A stretch of DNA of 64,000 bases from Edaphosphingomonas laterariae (GTDB taxonomy: Bacteria > Pseudomonadota > Alphaproteobacteria > Sphingomonadales > Sphingomonadaceae), in NCBI RefSeq assembly GCF_900188165.1, contig NZ_FZOS01000008.1:96879-160878 (forward strand). Reading direction: 5' to 3'. Of the stretch, positions 8,882-15,875 are shown piece after piece. The notes under the pieces are model-generated. The model had not been told where the DNA came from. It searched no databases and saw only the letters and a program-made list of their open reading frames with translations. Positions within the stretch are counted from its first letter, which is position 1; each line of letters begins with the position of its first letter. The position numbers and the translations under genes were made by a program.

Positions 8882-8899
8882 GGTTAATCGGAATTAACC
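8882..8899. promoter_or_regulatory. Palindrome upstream of the PEP-CTERM gene
   Basis: A perfect 7-bp inverted repeat ggttaat-cgga-attaacc, followed at once by a TTGACA (8904-8909). It is a plausible operator next to a -35 element; no good -10 is visible at the right spacing. Confidence 0.4.
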
Positions 8900-8921
8900 T
8901 AGATTGACAGCGCCATGTCAT

Positions 8922-8960
8922 CATGCTCACTCCCCCGCTTGGTTTAGGGGAGTGAGCATG
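8922..8960 (+). promoter_or_regulatory. 14-bp perfect hairpin sequestering ribosome site and start codon
   Basis: Left arm catgctcactcccc (8922-8935), an 11-nt loop, and right arm ggggagtgagcatg (8947-8960). The right arm contains the entire ribosome-binding sequence GGGGAG and ends exactly at the ATG of the PEP-CTERM gene. In mRNA this stem would hide the start, which suggests translational control. It could instead act as a DNA operator. Confidence 0.65.
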
Positions 8961-9572
8961 AATAGAATTCTGGCTGTACTGATTTCAATTATGGCGATCT
9001 CGCCTTTCAGCGCCAAAGCGGCGCTGGTGGAATACCGCTTCGACGTTGAGGGTCATTACGTCTCTGGCAGCGACGACATGTCAAATTTCTGGCTACAGTC
9101 GGGCTACTATTTTGGGGCGATCACATTTGTCGCCGACCTTGATGACGCTATTTTCCAGTATGTGTCCCCGGAAGGATACGTCGATACATTGGACGAGGAC
9201 TTTGCAACCATTGCTGTCCGGCGGCAGTCAGATGCGGCCCTTCCCCGAGAAGATTTTGTGGCATACATGGGATATGGCGCACCCGAGGCGAAAACCCCGC
9301 TCCGTGATTTTGAGAATCTCCGCTGGAGCGGTCACAACGCGTTCAGCTATAGCGCAGCCATGCCGGGAATTTGGCGAACCGAAGCCTTTGGCTCCATCAC
9401 GAAATTCACCGCGCGGGAGGTCGAGACTGGCACCCCACTTGGCGTCCAGTTCTCCTACACTGCAGTGCCCGAACCAGCGAGCTGGGCAATGATGATCGGT
9501 GGATTCGGAATGATCGGAGCGACGATGCGGCGGCGGCATCCTGCACGCCACCGCATCGAGCAAGCTGCTTAA
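8958..9572 (+). CDS. PEPxxWA-CTERM sorting-domain surface protein (prophage cargo)
   Basis: A 204-residue exported protein. Residues 1-21 form a signal peptide (NRILAVLISIMAISPFSAKA). The C-terminus carries PEPASWAMMIGGFGMIG followed by a basic MRRRHPARHR tail, which is the PEPxxWA variant of the exosortase-recognised PEP-CTERM signal. The central part has no recognised domain. PEP-CTERM proteins are sorted by a host exosortase, which is not in this window, so the phage gene would depend on host machinery. The ATG at 8958 follows GGGGAG, but both are buried in a perfect hairpin. Its place between hicAB and the late genes marks it as a lysogenic-conversion candidate. Confidence 0.85.
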   Translation: MNRILAVLISIMAISPFSAKAALVEYRFDVEGHYVSGSDDMSNFWLQSGYYFGAITFVADLDDAIFQYVSPEGYVDTLDEDFATIAVRRQSDAALPREDFVAYMGYGAPEAKTPLRDFENLRWSGHNAFSYSAAMPGIWRTEAFGSITKFTAREVETGTPLGVQFSYTAVPEPASWAMMIGGFGMIGATMRRRHPARHRIEQAA

Positions 9573-9584
9573 GAACCCGGGCGG

Positions 9585-11165
9585 CTACTTCGCCGCCCGC
9601 ATATGATCGTCCACCGCCCGCGCCTTGGGCGCGTCGGCAACGGGCTGCCCGGCATATTCGCGCAGCCCCCAGGCACCAAACTGGCTGATTGGTCCGGTGG
9701 TGCTGAACAGCGCCATCACGTCGCCGAACTGGGCATCCCATGCCGATAGATAGCGGCGGTACATGTCGTACATGCGCGGATCGCGGTTGATCGCGGCCAC
9801 GAGCGCGACATTGCTGGTGCTCACCACATGCTGCCCGCCTTCATAGGCGATGTACCGCTTGCCATAGCGGGCGGCGAGCGCCTTGTTCTTCGCGGCCAGA
9901 GCCAGCGTTTCATCAATATCCTTGGCCATGAAGGCGAAGATATTGTCGAGGTCCGTGATCGCGGCCCGGCTGCCGGTCAGCGTGCTGCCGCCGAAATAGG
10001 GCGCCGTCGCCAGCGCATCGAAATGCTGCGCGGTGTCGCGGAATGTGATCACCTGCTCGGCCGACCACGGGTTGGCGTTCTGCGTCGCGATCACGCGCAC
10101 CAGCCGCTTCATGTCGGCCGCGAACACCTGCCCCCAAATCTTGTGCATCCACGTCGATTTCTCGGCATAGCGCCAGAGATAGGCCTGCGTAATATTGTCG
10201 GCCAGGCCGGCGGCCATCCCTTCATCCTTGGCCTGCGTGGTGACCTTGAAGCCCCAGTTCCACACCTCGTTCGCCATCTCGACATAGACCTTCCGGCCCG
10301 GCGCCAAATTGTCGCGGACATAGGTGGCAAAGCGCCGCTGATAATCCTCGTCGGCATTCCACGGCATGGCGAACCACGGATCGACGCCCGCCGCATTGGC
10401 CAGCGCCACCATCGCTTCTACCGACGCGCCCATCGTGCTCGCCTGATTCTGCGTCTCGGCCGTCGGCCGTGTCGCCCAGCTCACCGGCGCATTGGCATTG
10501 GCATTCTGCCAGTCCATGAACCGGACCACGCCATATCCCTTCAGCGATTCCAGCAGCACCGGCGACCAGACGGCATCGGCCGCCATCGCCTTCTCGCGGC
10601 AATCTACCTTGCGCACGGGATCGGCCGGGTCCGTCGCGCTCAGCGAAACCCATGCCGTTTCGGATTTCACGGCGCTGGAAGGCTTCCAGTCGAACTCCGT
10701 GGCCGATGATCCGGCCAGCTGATTGGTGATCCAGCCGCCGGCTCGCACCGTGCCACGGCCCTGCCAGGTGCAGCGGATGCGCGTCGGCTTGCTGCCATAG
10801 GCCGTTTCCGGCGGGATCAGCATGCGGTTGCCCGATTGCTGCGGCAGCAGATATTTTACCTCGCCATTCGGATCGAGCTGGACGGGATCGAACGCCTGCC
10901 AGCCGGCGATGCCGGGACGGGAACTCGCCCAATTGCCCGCCAACGCCAGATTGGCGAACGCCCGTTCTGTCGAATAATAGGTCGGCGCCGCCAGATTGAC
11001 GCCCAGCTTCGGCGTCTCGGCCACTTGCGGCGGCGTCGGACGTGGCGTCTTCGTCACCGGCTTGGGCGATGGCAGACGCACGATGCCGCCGGGATTGATC
11101 ACGATCGGGCCGGACGCGTTGGCCGTGCCGGCTGCCATCAGTGCAGTAACGATTAGTGTCAGCAT
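9585..11165 (-). CDS. Secreted glycoside-hydrolase-like protein (clan GH-A features)
   Basis: A 526-residue protein with an N-terminal signal peptide (LTLIVTALMAAGTANA). A Pro/Thr-rich linker at about 28-50 follows. The central region has the pattern of a TIM-barrel glycosidase: KVYVEMANEVWNW with Asn299-Glu300 resembling the acid/base of clan GH-A, and YIAYEGG with Glu442 as a candidate nucleophile. No specific GH family can be named with certainty. It starts at ATG 11165 after AAGGATAG. It is on the late-gene strand beyond the tail fibre, so it could be a secreted polysaccharide-cleaving protein made with late genes or a cargo enzyme altering the host surface. Confidence 0.72.
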   Translation of the reverse strand: MLTLIVTALMAAGTANASGPIVINPGGIVRLPSPKPVTKTPRPTPPQVAETPKLGVNLAAPTYYSTERAFANLALAGNWASSRPGIAGWQAFDPVQLDPNGEVKYLLPQQSGNRMLIPPETAYGSKPTRIRCTWQGRGTVRAGGWITNQLAGSSATEFDWKPSSAVKSETAWVSLSATDPADPVRKVDCREKAMAADAVWSPVLLESLKGYGVVRFMDWQNANANAPVSWATRPTAETQNQASTMGASVEAMVALANAAGVDPWFAMPWNADEDYQRRFATYVRDNLAPGRKVYVEMANEVWNWGFKVTTQAKDEGMAAGLADNITQAYLWRYAEKSTWMHKIWGQVFAADMKRLVRVIATQNANPWSAEQVITFRDTAQHFDALATAPYFGGSTLTGSRAAITDLDNIFAFMAKDIDETLALAAKNKALAARYGKRYIAYEGGQHVVSTSNVALVAAINRDPRMYDMYRRYLSAWDAQFGDVMALFSTTGPISQFGAWGLREYAGQPVADAPKARAVDDHMRAAK

Positions 11166-11246
11166 CAGGCTATCCTTTGCATATCACTGCTTGCCAAGAA
11201 ATTGCGGATCGCGCGGGAGGTGCGATTTTCGAGCAAATGTAGTGGC

Positions 11247-11277
11247 TTGACAGGCAGTGCCCGCCGCCAACAAATAA
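11247..11277 (+). promoter_or_regulatory. Candidate promoter for the small CxxC gene
   Basis: A consensus -35 TTGACA at 11247-11252 is followed by the A-rich run acaaataa (11270-11277) as a weak -10. It faces right, against the surrounding late operon, and lies just before the gene at 11292. Confidence 0.35.
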
Positions 11278-11291
11278 GTTCCGGGGAAGTT

Positions 11292-11585
11292 ATGATTCAG
11301 GGGGGGGCTGGCGTGCCGGATCGGCTGGATTTCAACTTCAATGTTAAGGCATTGAATTTTCAGACGGAAGAAGAGTGGCTTGAACACGAAACGGGCGCAC
11401 CGCCCGCGACCGCGCCTTCCGATCAGGGGCCACCCTCTCTTCTACGAAAAATCAGTCGCTTGCTGTCGTCGATGTTGGCAGCGATCTTCCCACGCGCTGA
11501 TTGCGCCGACTGCGCGAATGCCCGGCACCGGAAAAGCAACCAGCACGAACAATGCGAAGATTGCTACCTGGCCCGCCAGTATTGA
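11292..11585 (+). CDS. Small hypothetical protein with C-terminal CxxC pair (possible zinc ribbon)
   Basis: A 97-residue protein that I do not recognise. The first half is soluble and mixed in charge (VPDRLDFNFNVKALNFQTEEEW); a hydrophobic stretch LLSSMLAAIF is near residue 60. The C-terminus has CADC and CEDC separated by 14 residues, the spacing of a zinc ribbon or a redox pair. The ATG follows ccggggaa. It is oriented opposite to both neighbouring genes and ends 2 bp from the convergent tail-fibre gene, a typical position for a moron. Confidence 0.5.
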   Translation: MIQGGAGVPDRLDFNFNVKALNFQTEEEWLEHETGAPPATAPSDQGPPSLLRKISRLLSSMLAAIFPRADCADCANARHRKSNQHEQCEDCYLARQY

Positions 11586-11586
11586 C

Positions 11587-13077
11587 TTAACTCGCCACCG
11601 GGATCGGCCGCGCCTGGCTGATCCCCATGCCGAACAGATCGATTGAACCGCTCATCGCCATACCGGCCCGCCAGTTAATCCGAAGCTCCAGCGTGATATT
11701 GGCGGGATCGGCCGATGCGACCGAGGGCGCCGGCCGATGCGGAATGAGCCGGCCCGTCAGGGCTGGCAACAGCGTTGCATCGTTGCCGCCGATCGTCAGG
11801 CCGGAACCGCCGGCGCTCAGCACCAGCGACAGGCCGGCGCAGCCGGTCAGCGCGTTGCAATAGAGATCGGCGTCCCAATCGAGCGGGATCGTGTAATCCC
11901 AACCGCTCGGCTTCTGCGCCACCGCCGCAATCGCGAGCGATCCATTGGCAGATGGCGTCCCCGTGAAGGTGAGCCGCGTGGCCTTGTGATCGGGTCGGTC
12001 CTGATCGGCCATCGGCTGGTAGGCCACGGAACTGATCGCCACAGCCAGCGTGCCGGAAAGCGTGCCACCCAAATTGGGATAGGCACCGAACAGCTTGGCG
12101 GCGGGAAACTGATCGATGCCCGTCACGCCGCCGCCGCCGGTCAAGGCGACGTTGCCAGAGGTGCCGCCGGTCCCGCCGAACCGCGCCTCATTTCCAAGCA
12201 CGTTGCCGCGCGGCTCCGTCGCGCTCCAGCCCGTGACGCCATTGATCATCGCGCCGGAGATTGCCGGCAGCGGCCGACCCACCAGGCGAAGCGCGTCGCC
12301 CAGCGCCTTGCTCTGCAACCATGCGCCATATTGGCTCTCGTGCAGGCCATCGAGCATCGAGGCAAAGCCGGCGGCCGAAACGCCGCCGATCGGATAGAAC
12401 AAATCGTTCGTCGGGTCGGTGAGGGCGTTGTGGCTGTCGACCATGATGATATCGGGCGATGCCGCCGCGTAGGCGCGATAGGCCGCGTTGATCGCATGGC
12501 CGGCGCGGGCCACGGCGGACGACAGCGCCGGGGCGGCGCCGGCCGTGGCGACGCGCGGATCGACCGACATCAGCAGCAGTCGCACAGCGCCAGCGGCGCG
12601 CGCCGTTTCCCAATATCGACGGACATTCGCCAGCACGGTTTCGGGTGCAGTCAGCCCCACATCGTTGGCGCCGATCTTCAGGATGATGACGGGATCGGCA
12701 CCCGTGGCGGCGACTGCCTGCACGCGTGCGATCATGCTGTTCAGGCGCCCGGCGGAGATCAGGCCTGTCACCGCGCCGCCATTGGTGCCGGATACGGTCG
12801 AACCGACCGCGAGACTATCGGTCGCCGGATTGAAGTTGGCGATGCGTCCCGTCCGCGCGAGCGCCCAGAACAGCGCCGATGCGTGGCTCATATTGCCAAC
12901 CTGCACGCCCTTGCTGTCACCGTCGACGATCAGGTTCACCGGGCGCACGAAGCGGGCAAAGGTGCGCAGCTGCTCAGGCGTTGCGGCAGCGTTCGCGCCA
13001 CCCTGCACCACCGGCACCTTCTCGGCCCCCGACAACGCTGCAGCTGCGCCCAGCTCGGAAATTTTCGCATTCGCCAT
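11587..13077 (-). CDS. Tail fibre/spike protein with SGNH (GDSL) hydrolase domain
   Basis: A 496-residue protein. The N-terminus (ISELGAAAALSGAEKVPVVQ) is the phage tail-fibre motif that joins a fibre to the virion. Residues 45-265 form an SGNH esterase: block I GDS with nucleophile Ser55, block III GAND at 136-139, and block V DGLH with Asp243 and His246, so the catalytic triad is complete. The C-terminal 200 residues are Gly/Ala/Thr-rich, probably a beta-structured receptor-binding part. It likely removes acyl groups from host surface polysaccharide during adsorption. The ATG at 13077 has a GGAG site. Confidence 0.85.
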   Translation of the reverse strand: MANAKISELGAAAALSGAEKVPVVQGGANAAATPEQLRTFARFVRPVNLIVDGDSKGVQVGNMSHASALFWALARTGRIANFNPATDSLAVGSTVSGTNGGAVTGLISAGRLNSMIARVQAVAATGADPVIILKIGANDVGLTAPETVLANVRRYWETARAAGAVRLLLMSVDPRVATAGAAPALSSAVARAGHAINAAYRAYAAASPDIIMVDSHNALTDPTNDLFYPIGGVSAAGFASMLDGLHESQYGAWLQSKALGDALRLVGRPLPAISGAMINGVTGWSATEPRGNVLGNEARFGGTGGTSGNVALTGGGGVTGIDQFPAAKLFGAYPNLGGTLSGTLAVAISSVAYQPMADQDRPDHKATRLTFTGTPSANGSLAIAAVAQKPSGWDYTIPLDWDADLYCNALTGCAGLSLVLSAGGSGLTIGGNDATLLPALTGRLIPHRPAPSVASADPANITLELRINWRAGMAMSGSIDLFGMGISQARPIPVAS

Positions 13078-13081
13078 GTGG

Positions 13082-13228
13082 TTACTCCGTCAGGAAAAGG
13101 TCGCCGGATTCGGTCAGCAGGTCGCCGCCATCTTCCTTGATGATGTGGTCGGGCTGGGCCGGCTCGGGCGCTGCCGCAGGTACCGGGCGCCAGGCAGCCA
13201 GCCCGATCGCGAATGGACTGAGCAGCAT
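13082..13228 (-). CDS. Small phage protein with L-x-E-D-G-G-type repeats
   Basis: A 48-residue protein beginning MLLSPFAIGLAAWRP and ending HIIKEDGGDLLTESGDLFLT. The tail has two copies of an acidic (K/T)E-(D/S)G-(G)-D-L motif. Very similar motifs open the head-tail connector at 27394 (LLLESGDSLLLEDGGLILTE). The ATG overlaps the spanin stop codon (TGATG), which indicates translational coupling. The function is unknown; small genes of this kind are common beside tail-fibre genes. Confidence 0.65.
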   Translation of the reverse strand: MLLSPFAIGLAAWRPVPAAAPEPAQPDHIIKEDGGDLLTESGDLFLTE

Positions 13229-13770
13229 CAGGACTCTCCCGCCGTCAGCGCGTCATAGGATCGCTCGCAGGCGCGCCCGGCGGCGCGGGCGGCGTCAGCA
13301 TGTCGAGCAATTGCGTCCGCAGCCTCGTCAAGCCGGCGCTGCAATTCGGGGAGCAGATCGAGGGCGGAGCCGGCTGCCGCCCCGCCGCCGGCAGGGGCGG
13401 GATTGCTGGCGGTGCGACAGGCAGCGATGATCCCGCCGATCTGTGCGCGCAGCCGGTCACCAGCAGCGACAGCGCCAGCAGCATCGCGGCGCGCCCCATC
13501 CATTTCTTGTGCATGTGCTTCAACCGCCTCCATTTGTGCGGCATGGCGCCGCGCTTCTTCCGCCCGGTTCGCTCGTTCGCCATTCAGGGCTTTCGTCGCA
13601 GCGGCGAGGCTGGCTGCGCCCCATTCGGCACGGACGTCATCAGCGCCGCGCTGATATCCACGATGATCGGCATAGGCCCACGCGCCCGCGATCAGGCCGA
13701 CGGCCAGCGCATAGGGCCAGACGCGGCGGAGCAGTGTGGCCCCGCCGGCAAGGATGCTGCCGGGGATCAT
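13228..13770 (-). CDS. Rz-like inner-membrane spanin (i-spanin)
   Basis: A 180-residue protein with one N-terminal membrane segment (VWPYALAVGLIAGAWAYAD, about residues 16-34) and a long Ala/Glu/Arg-rich periplasmic region predicted to be coiled coil. This is the layout of Rz-type (DUF2514-like) spanins, which join the outer-membrane partner to fuse the two membranes at the last step of lysis. The Rz1-like partner is encoded inside this gene in another frame. The start at 13770 overlaps the previous gene by 4 bp (ATGA). Confidence 0.82.
   Translation of the reverse strand: MIPGSILAGGATLLRRVWPYALAVGLIAGAWAYADHRGYQRGADDVRAEWGAASLAAATKALNGERANRAEEARRHAAQMEAVEAHAQEMDGARRDAAGAVAAGDRLRAQIGGIIAACRTASNPAPAGGGAAAGSALDLLPELQRRLDEAADAIARHADAARAAGRACERSYDALTAGES
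13245..13514 (-). CDS. Rz1-like outer-membrane lipoprotein spanin, embedded in Rz
   Basis: An 89-residue lipoprotein read in an alternative frame wholly within the i-spanin gene. From MHKKWMGRAAM the signal sequence runs to the lipobox LVTGC with Cys22. A proline-rich stretch follows (LPVAPPAIPPLPAAGRQPAPP), the hallmark of Rz1. A GGAGG lies 12 nt upstream of the ATG. Nested Rz/Rz1 pairs are known from lambda and relatives. A longer start at 13544 is possible. Confidence 0.82.
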   Translation of the reverse strand: MHKKWMGRAAMLLALSLLVTGCAHRSAGSSLPVAPPAIPPLPAAGRQPAPPSICSPNCSAGLTRLRTQLLDMLTPPAPPGAPASDPMTR

Positions 13771-14141
13771 GCCCGTTGCTCCGGCCATTCCGGCAGGTCC
13801 ACGGTCTGCCCAGCGAGCGCATGCGTGCAGTCGCCGAGAAACTGGATCCGGCCGTCGGTGACGAACGAGTGGCAGATACGGCACTGCAGATCGGGAAACT
13901 CGTCCTTGTCGTCCCAGTTGCACCAACACGTCCCACCATCATGGCCGGGTACGTGGTGCCCGCTGCGAACGAGAACTGATGGCGTGAACGTCGGAGCACT
14001 CGGGTTGCCGTTATAGCCCCAATTGATGCCGGGACTGTGCGTGTCCGCGACGGGGATGCTGTGCGCTTCATTGCAACCCGGGCACCAGAAGGCGACCCGA
14101 CCGGCGGCCTGCTGGCGCAGGATCGGCGAAATCGCGCTCAT
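13767..14141 (-). CDS. DUF6527 family phage protein, Cys-rich
   Basis: A 124-residue protein. Signature elements are FWCPGCNEAHSIPV near residue 20, INWGYNGNPSAPTFTPSVLV in the middle, and a CWCN...CRICHSFVTDGRIQFLGDCTHALAGQTVDLP C-terminus interrupted by acidic residues. The CxxC, CxC and CxxC groups suggest metal binding. This family is found in lysis-region gene sets of phages and its role is unknown. It overlaps both neighbours by 4 bp. Confidence 0.82.
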   Translation of the reverse strand: MSAISPILRQQAAGRVAFWCPGCNEAHSIPVADTHSPGINWGYNGNPSAPTFTPSVLVRSGHHVPGHDGGTCWCNWDDKDEFPDLQCRICHSFVTDGRIQFLGDCTHALAGQTVDLPEWPEQRA

Positions 14142-14614
14142 GCCAGCAACTCGAAGTGCGGCCCGTCGATGAAGGCCGACTTCCCCGCCGCGCGGCGACG
14201 GCCGACATAATCAGCCACGGCACGTTCGCAGCCGGCGACCGTCGGCTCGATCGTCTCAAACGGGCGATCCCACACACCGCCCCAGATCAGCTTGACGCGC
14301 TGCTCCTGCGCCGCGATCCGCACAGCCGCCGCGATCACGTAGATCGCCGGCCACTCCCAGCGCAACTTGCCGTTGATGTAGGGCACGAGGTCCACGGCAT
14401 GGCCGAACCCATCCGCCTGGCGCATGTGCTTGCTCGCCATCGTCTTGCTGACGCCGCGCAGGACATATTCGCGCTGCTCGGCTTCGGTGCGCAGGCCATC
14501 GTGGACGGTGAAATCCTGCCGCGTGATCTCGATCGCGCGCTTGACGACGCCGACGAGCAACGGGTGCACGCCAGCAAGCTCGGCGAGCGACGCTCGCCCG
14601 AGGGCATAGGCCAT
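14138..14614 (-). CDS. Endolysin, M15-type L,D/D,D-peptidase (VanY/Ply500-like)
   Basis: A 158-residue peptidoglycan peptidase. The M15 zinc-binding pattern is visible as SKHMRQADGFGHAVDLVP (first His/Asp pair) and DGPHFEL near the C-terminus (His and downstream Glu). The length fits small single-domain endolysins that cut the peptide cross-links of Gram-negative murein. There is no signal sequence, so release would depend on a holin, for which the next upstream gene is a candidate. Overlaps the DUF6527 gene by 4 bp. Confidence 0.85.
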   Translation of the reverse strand: MAYALGRASLAELAGVHPLLVGVVKRAIEITRQDFTVHDGLRTEAEQREYVLRGVSKTMASKHMRQADGFGHAVDLVPYINGKLRWEWPAIYVIAAAVRIAAQEQRVKLIWGGVWDRPFETIEPTVAGCERAVADYVGRRRAAGKSAFIDGPHFELLA

Positions 14615-14739
14615 GGATTGTCCTTTCGGATGAGTGTGTCAGATCGAATGCGCGCTGGACGGGCGCATCGAGATTGGAGAGTTTCGTCGCTGAGTGTCGT
14701 GGTTGCTGCCGCGTTGCGGCATGCGTGGGGCCACGGCAC

Positions 14740-14780
14740 GGGCGCGGGAGGCGGCTACCCCCCTTTAACCTCCCGCGCCC
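14740..14780. terminator. 12-bp stem-loop between candidate holin and endolysin genes
   Basis: Perfect arms gggcgcgggagg (14740-14751) and cctcccgcgccc (14769-14780) with a 17-nt loop. It starts 2 bp after the stop of the gene at 14782. No T-run follows on the minus strand, so it may moderate read-through or protect mRNA rather than terminate. Confidence 0.5.
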
Positions 14781-14781
14781 A

Positions 14782-15201
14782 TCAGGCCGGGTCGATCCGG
14801 CCAAGCGTGGCCACCATGTCCGGCGGCGTTACGGGGTCGACGGCGAAAGCCTGCCGCAACAGATCGTCCGCCATCCGCAGCGCCGGGTTGTTCGGATCGA
14901 GCGCGCGGAGCGCACTGGCCAGCAGCTGCTGCGCGTTATGGAGCGCCCCATGCTCCCGGCGCAGCTTGGCGATATCCACCCGCAGTGCCGCGATATCGCC
15001 CGCGCGCTCGGCATCCATCCTCGCCTCGCGCGCTTCAAGCTCCTCGTGCCACTTTTGCAGCTTGGCGCTTCGGCTCTCCTCGCGCTTCTCGCCCCAGCGG
15101 AACAGCCAGGCGATGCCGGCGCCGGCCGTCGTGGCGACCGTGACAATGCCGGCCACCACGCCGCCCACCTCGCCCACCGAGATGCCCCCCGGGTCGTTCA
15201 T
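14782..15201 (-). CDS. Membrane protein with coiled coil, candidate holin
   Basis: A 139-residue protein with one N-terminal membrane helix (VGGVVAGIVTVATTAGAGIAWLF, about residues 12-34). A charged coiled-coil segment follows (EKREESRSAKLQKWHEELEA, about 38-90). One membrane segment and position directly upstream of the endolysin fit a holin-type or lysis-regulating protein. No specific holin family is recognised, so the assignment is contextual. Confidence 0.6.
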   Translation of the reverse strand: MNDPGGISVGEVGGVVAGIVTVATTAGAGIAWLFRWGEKREESRSAKLQKWHEELEAREARMDAERAGDIAALRVDIAKLRREHGALHNAQQLLASALRALDPNNPALRMADDLLRQAFAVDPVTPPDMVATLGRIDPA

Positions 15202-15232
15202 TCGCGATCCTTTCGTTGGTCAGTCTGGCCGA

Positions 15233-15490
15233 TCAGCGGCCGATATTGCGACGGCAATGGCCGGGCGCCTCGCCCAGCCGCTCGAACAGCCAGTCGATCA
15301 CCCGCTCGGCGATCAACGCCCAGCGGCGCCCCCGCACCGCCATGCGGCCGACCTTGCTCGATATCGTCTCGTCAGGGTCGGGCACCGGCCCGCCAAGGAT
15401 CAGATATTTCGGCGCGGCGAGGATGATGTGCGCCAGCTGGTCGATCGATACGGCCAGTGCCCAGGCGATGGCGCGCAGGCGGAGCAGCAC
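15233..15490 (-). CDS. Small conserved phage membrane protein
   Basis: An 85-residue protein with a hydrophobic N-terminal segment (AIAWALAVSIDQLAHIILAA). The conserved-looking middle PDPDETISSKVGRMAVRG is followed by a C-terminal helix VIDWLFERLGEAPGHC. The DETISSK segment with a C-terminal His/Cys pair recurs in small proteins of lysis regions. No function is known; it could take part in lysis. Confidence 0.6.
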   Translation of the reverse strand: MLLRLRAIAWALAVSIDQLAHIILAAPKYLILGGPVPDPDETISSKVGRMAVRGRRWALIAERVIDWLFERLGEAPGHCRRNIGR

Positions 15491-15494
15491 CCCG

Positions 15495-15875
15495 TCAGAC
15501 CGCGAGGATTTCGGCCGCCCGCCCGGTGCCGATCAGCCCGAGCGTTTCGAGGTAGTTGGTCCCAGCCACCACGTCGGCGTCGGTTAGGTCGATCTCCGAC
15601 GCCAGCGCGGCGAGCTCACGCCAGTCGATCACTGCTGCATTGTCGGACGCCCGAATGGCGATGCGTTCCGCTTGGCTGAACCTGCGCTGGTAGGCGAGCG
15701 GCGTGATGGTCACTTCGTAAAACACGAACCCGCGACCAGCCGCGTCCCAATAGCATCGATCGGGATAGCCGGCCGCGACGAGGACGATTTCCTCGCCCGC
15801 ACTGGGGACCGGCTCTTCGACATGCGGGCCCGATAGCCATTCGCCCGTTACGGATGAAATCAGTGCATAGGTCAT
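15495..15875 (-). CDS. Small tail-region protein following the tail tip gene
   Basis: A 126-residue soluble protein starting MTYALISSVTGEWLSGPHVE. The C-terminal half (LTDADVVAGTNYLETLGLIGTGRAAEIL) resembles the helical end of small proteins coded after tail-fibre or tip genes in alphaproteobacterial phages. The ATG at 15875 overlaps the stop of the tail tip gene by 4 bp, so expression is coupled. Possible tail-fibre accessory or assembly protein; not certain. Confidence 0.65.
   Translation of the reverse strand: MTYALISSVTGEWLSGPHVEEPVPSAGEEIVLVAAGYPDRCYWDAAGRGFVFYEVTITPLAYQRRFSQAERIAIRASDNAAVIDWRELAALASEIDLTDADVVAGTNYLETLGLIGTGRAAEILAV

Noticed and set aside
8003..11585. Treating the left-end cargo genes as chromosomal
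   Set aside because: The exact att repeat lies to their left, so they are inside the element.
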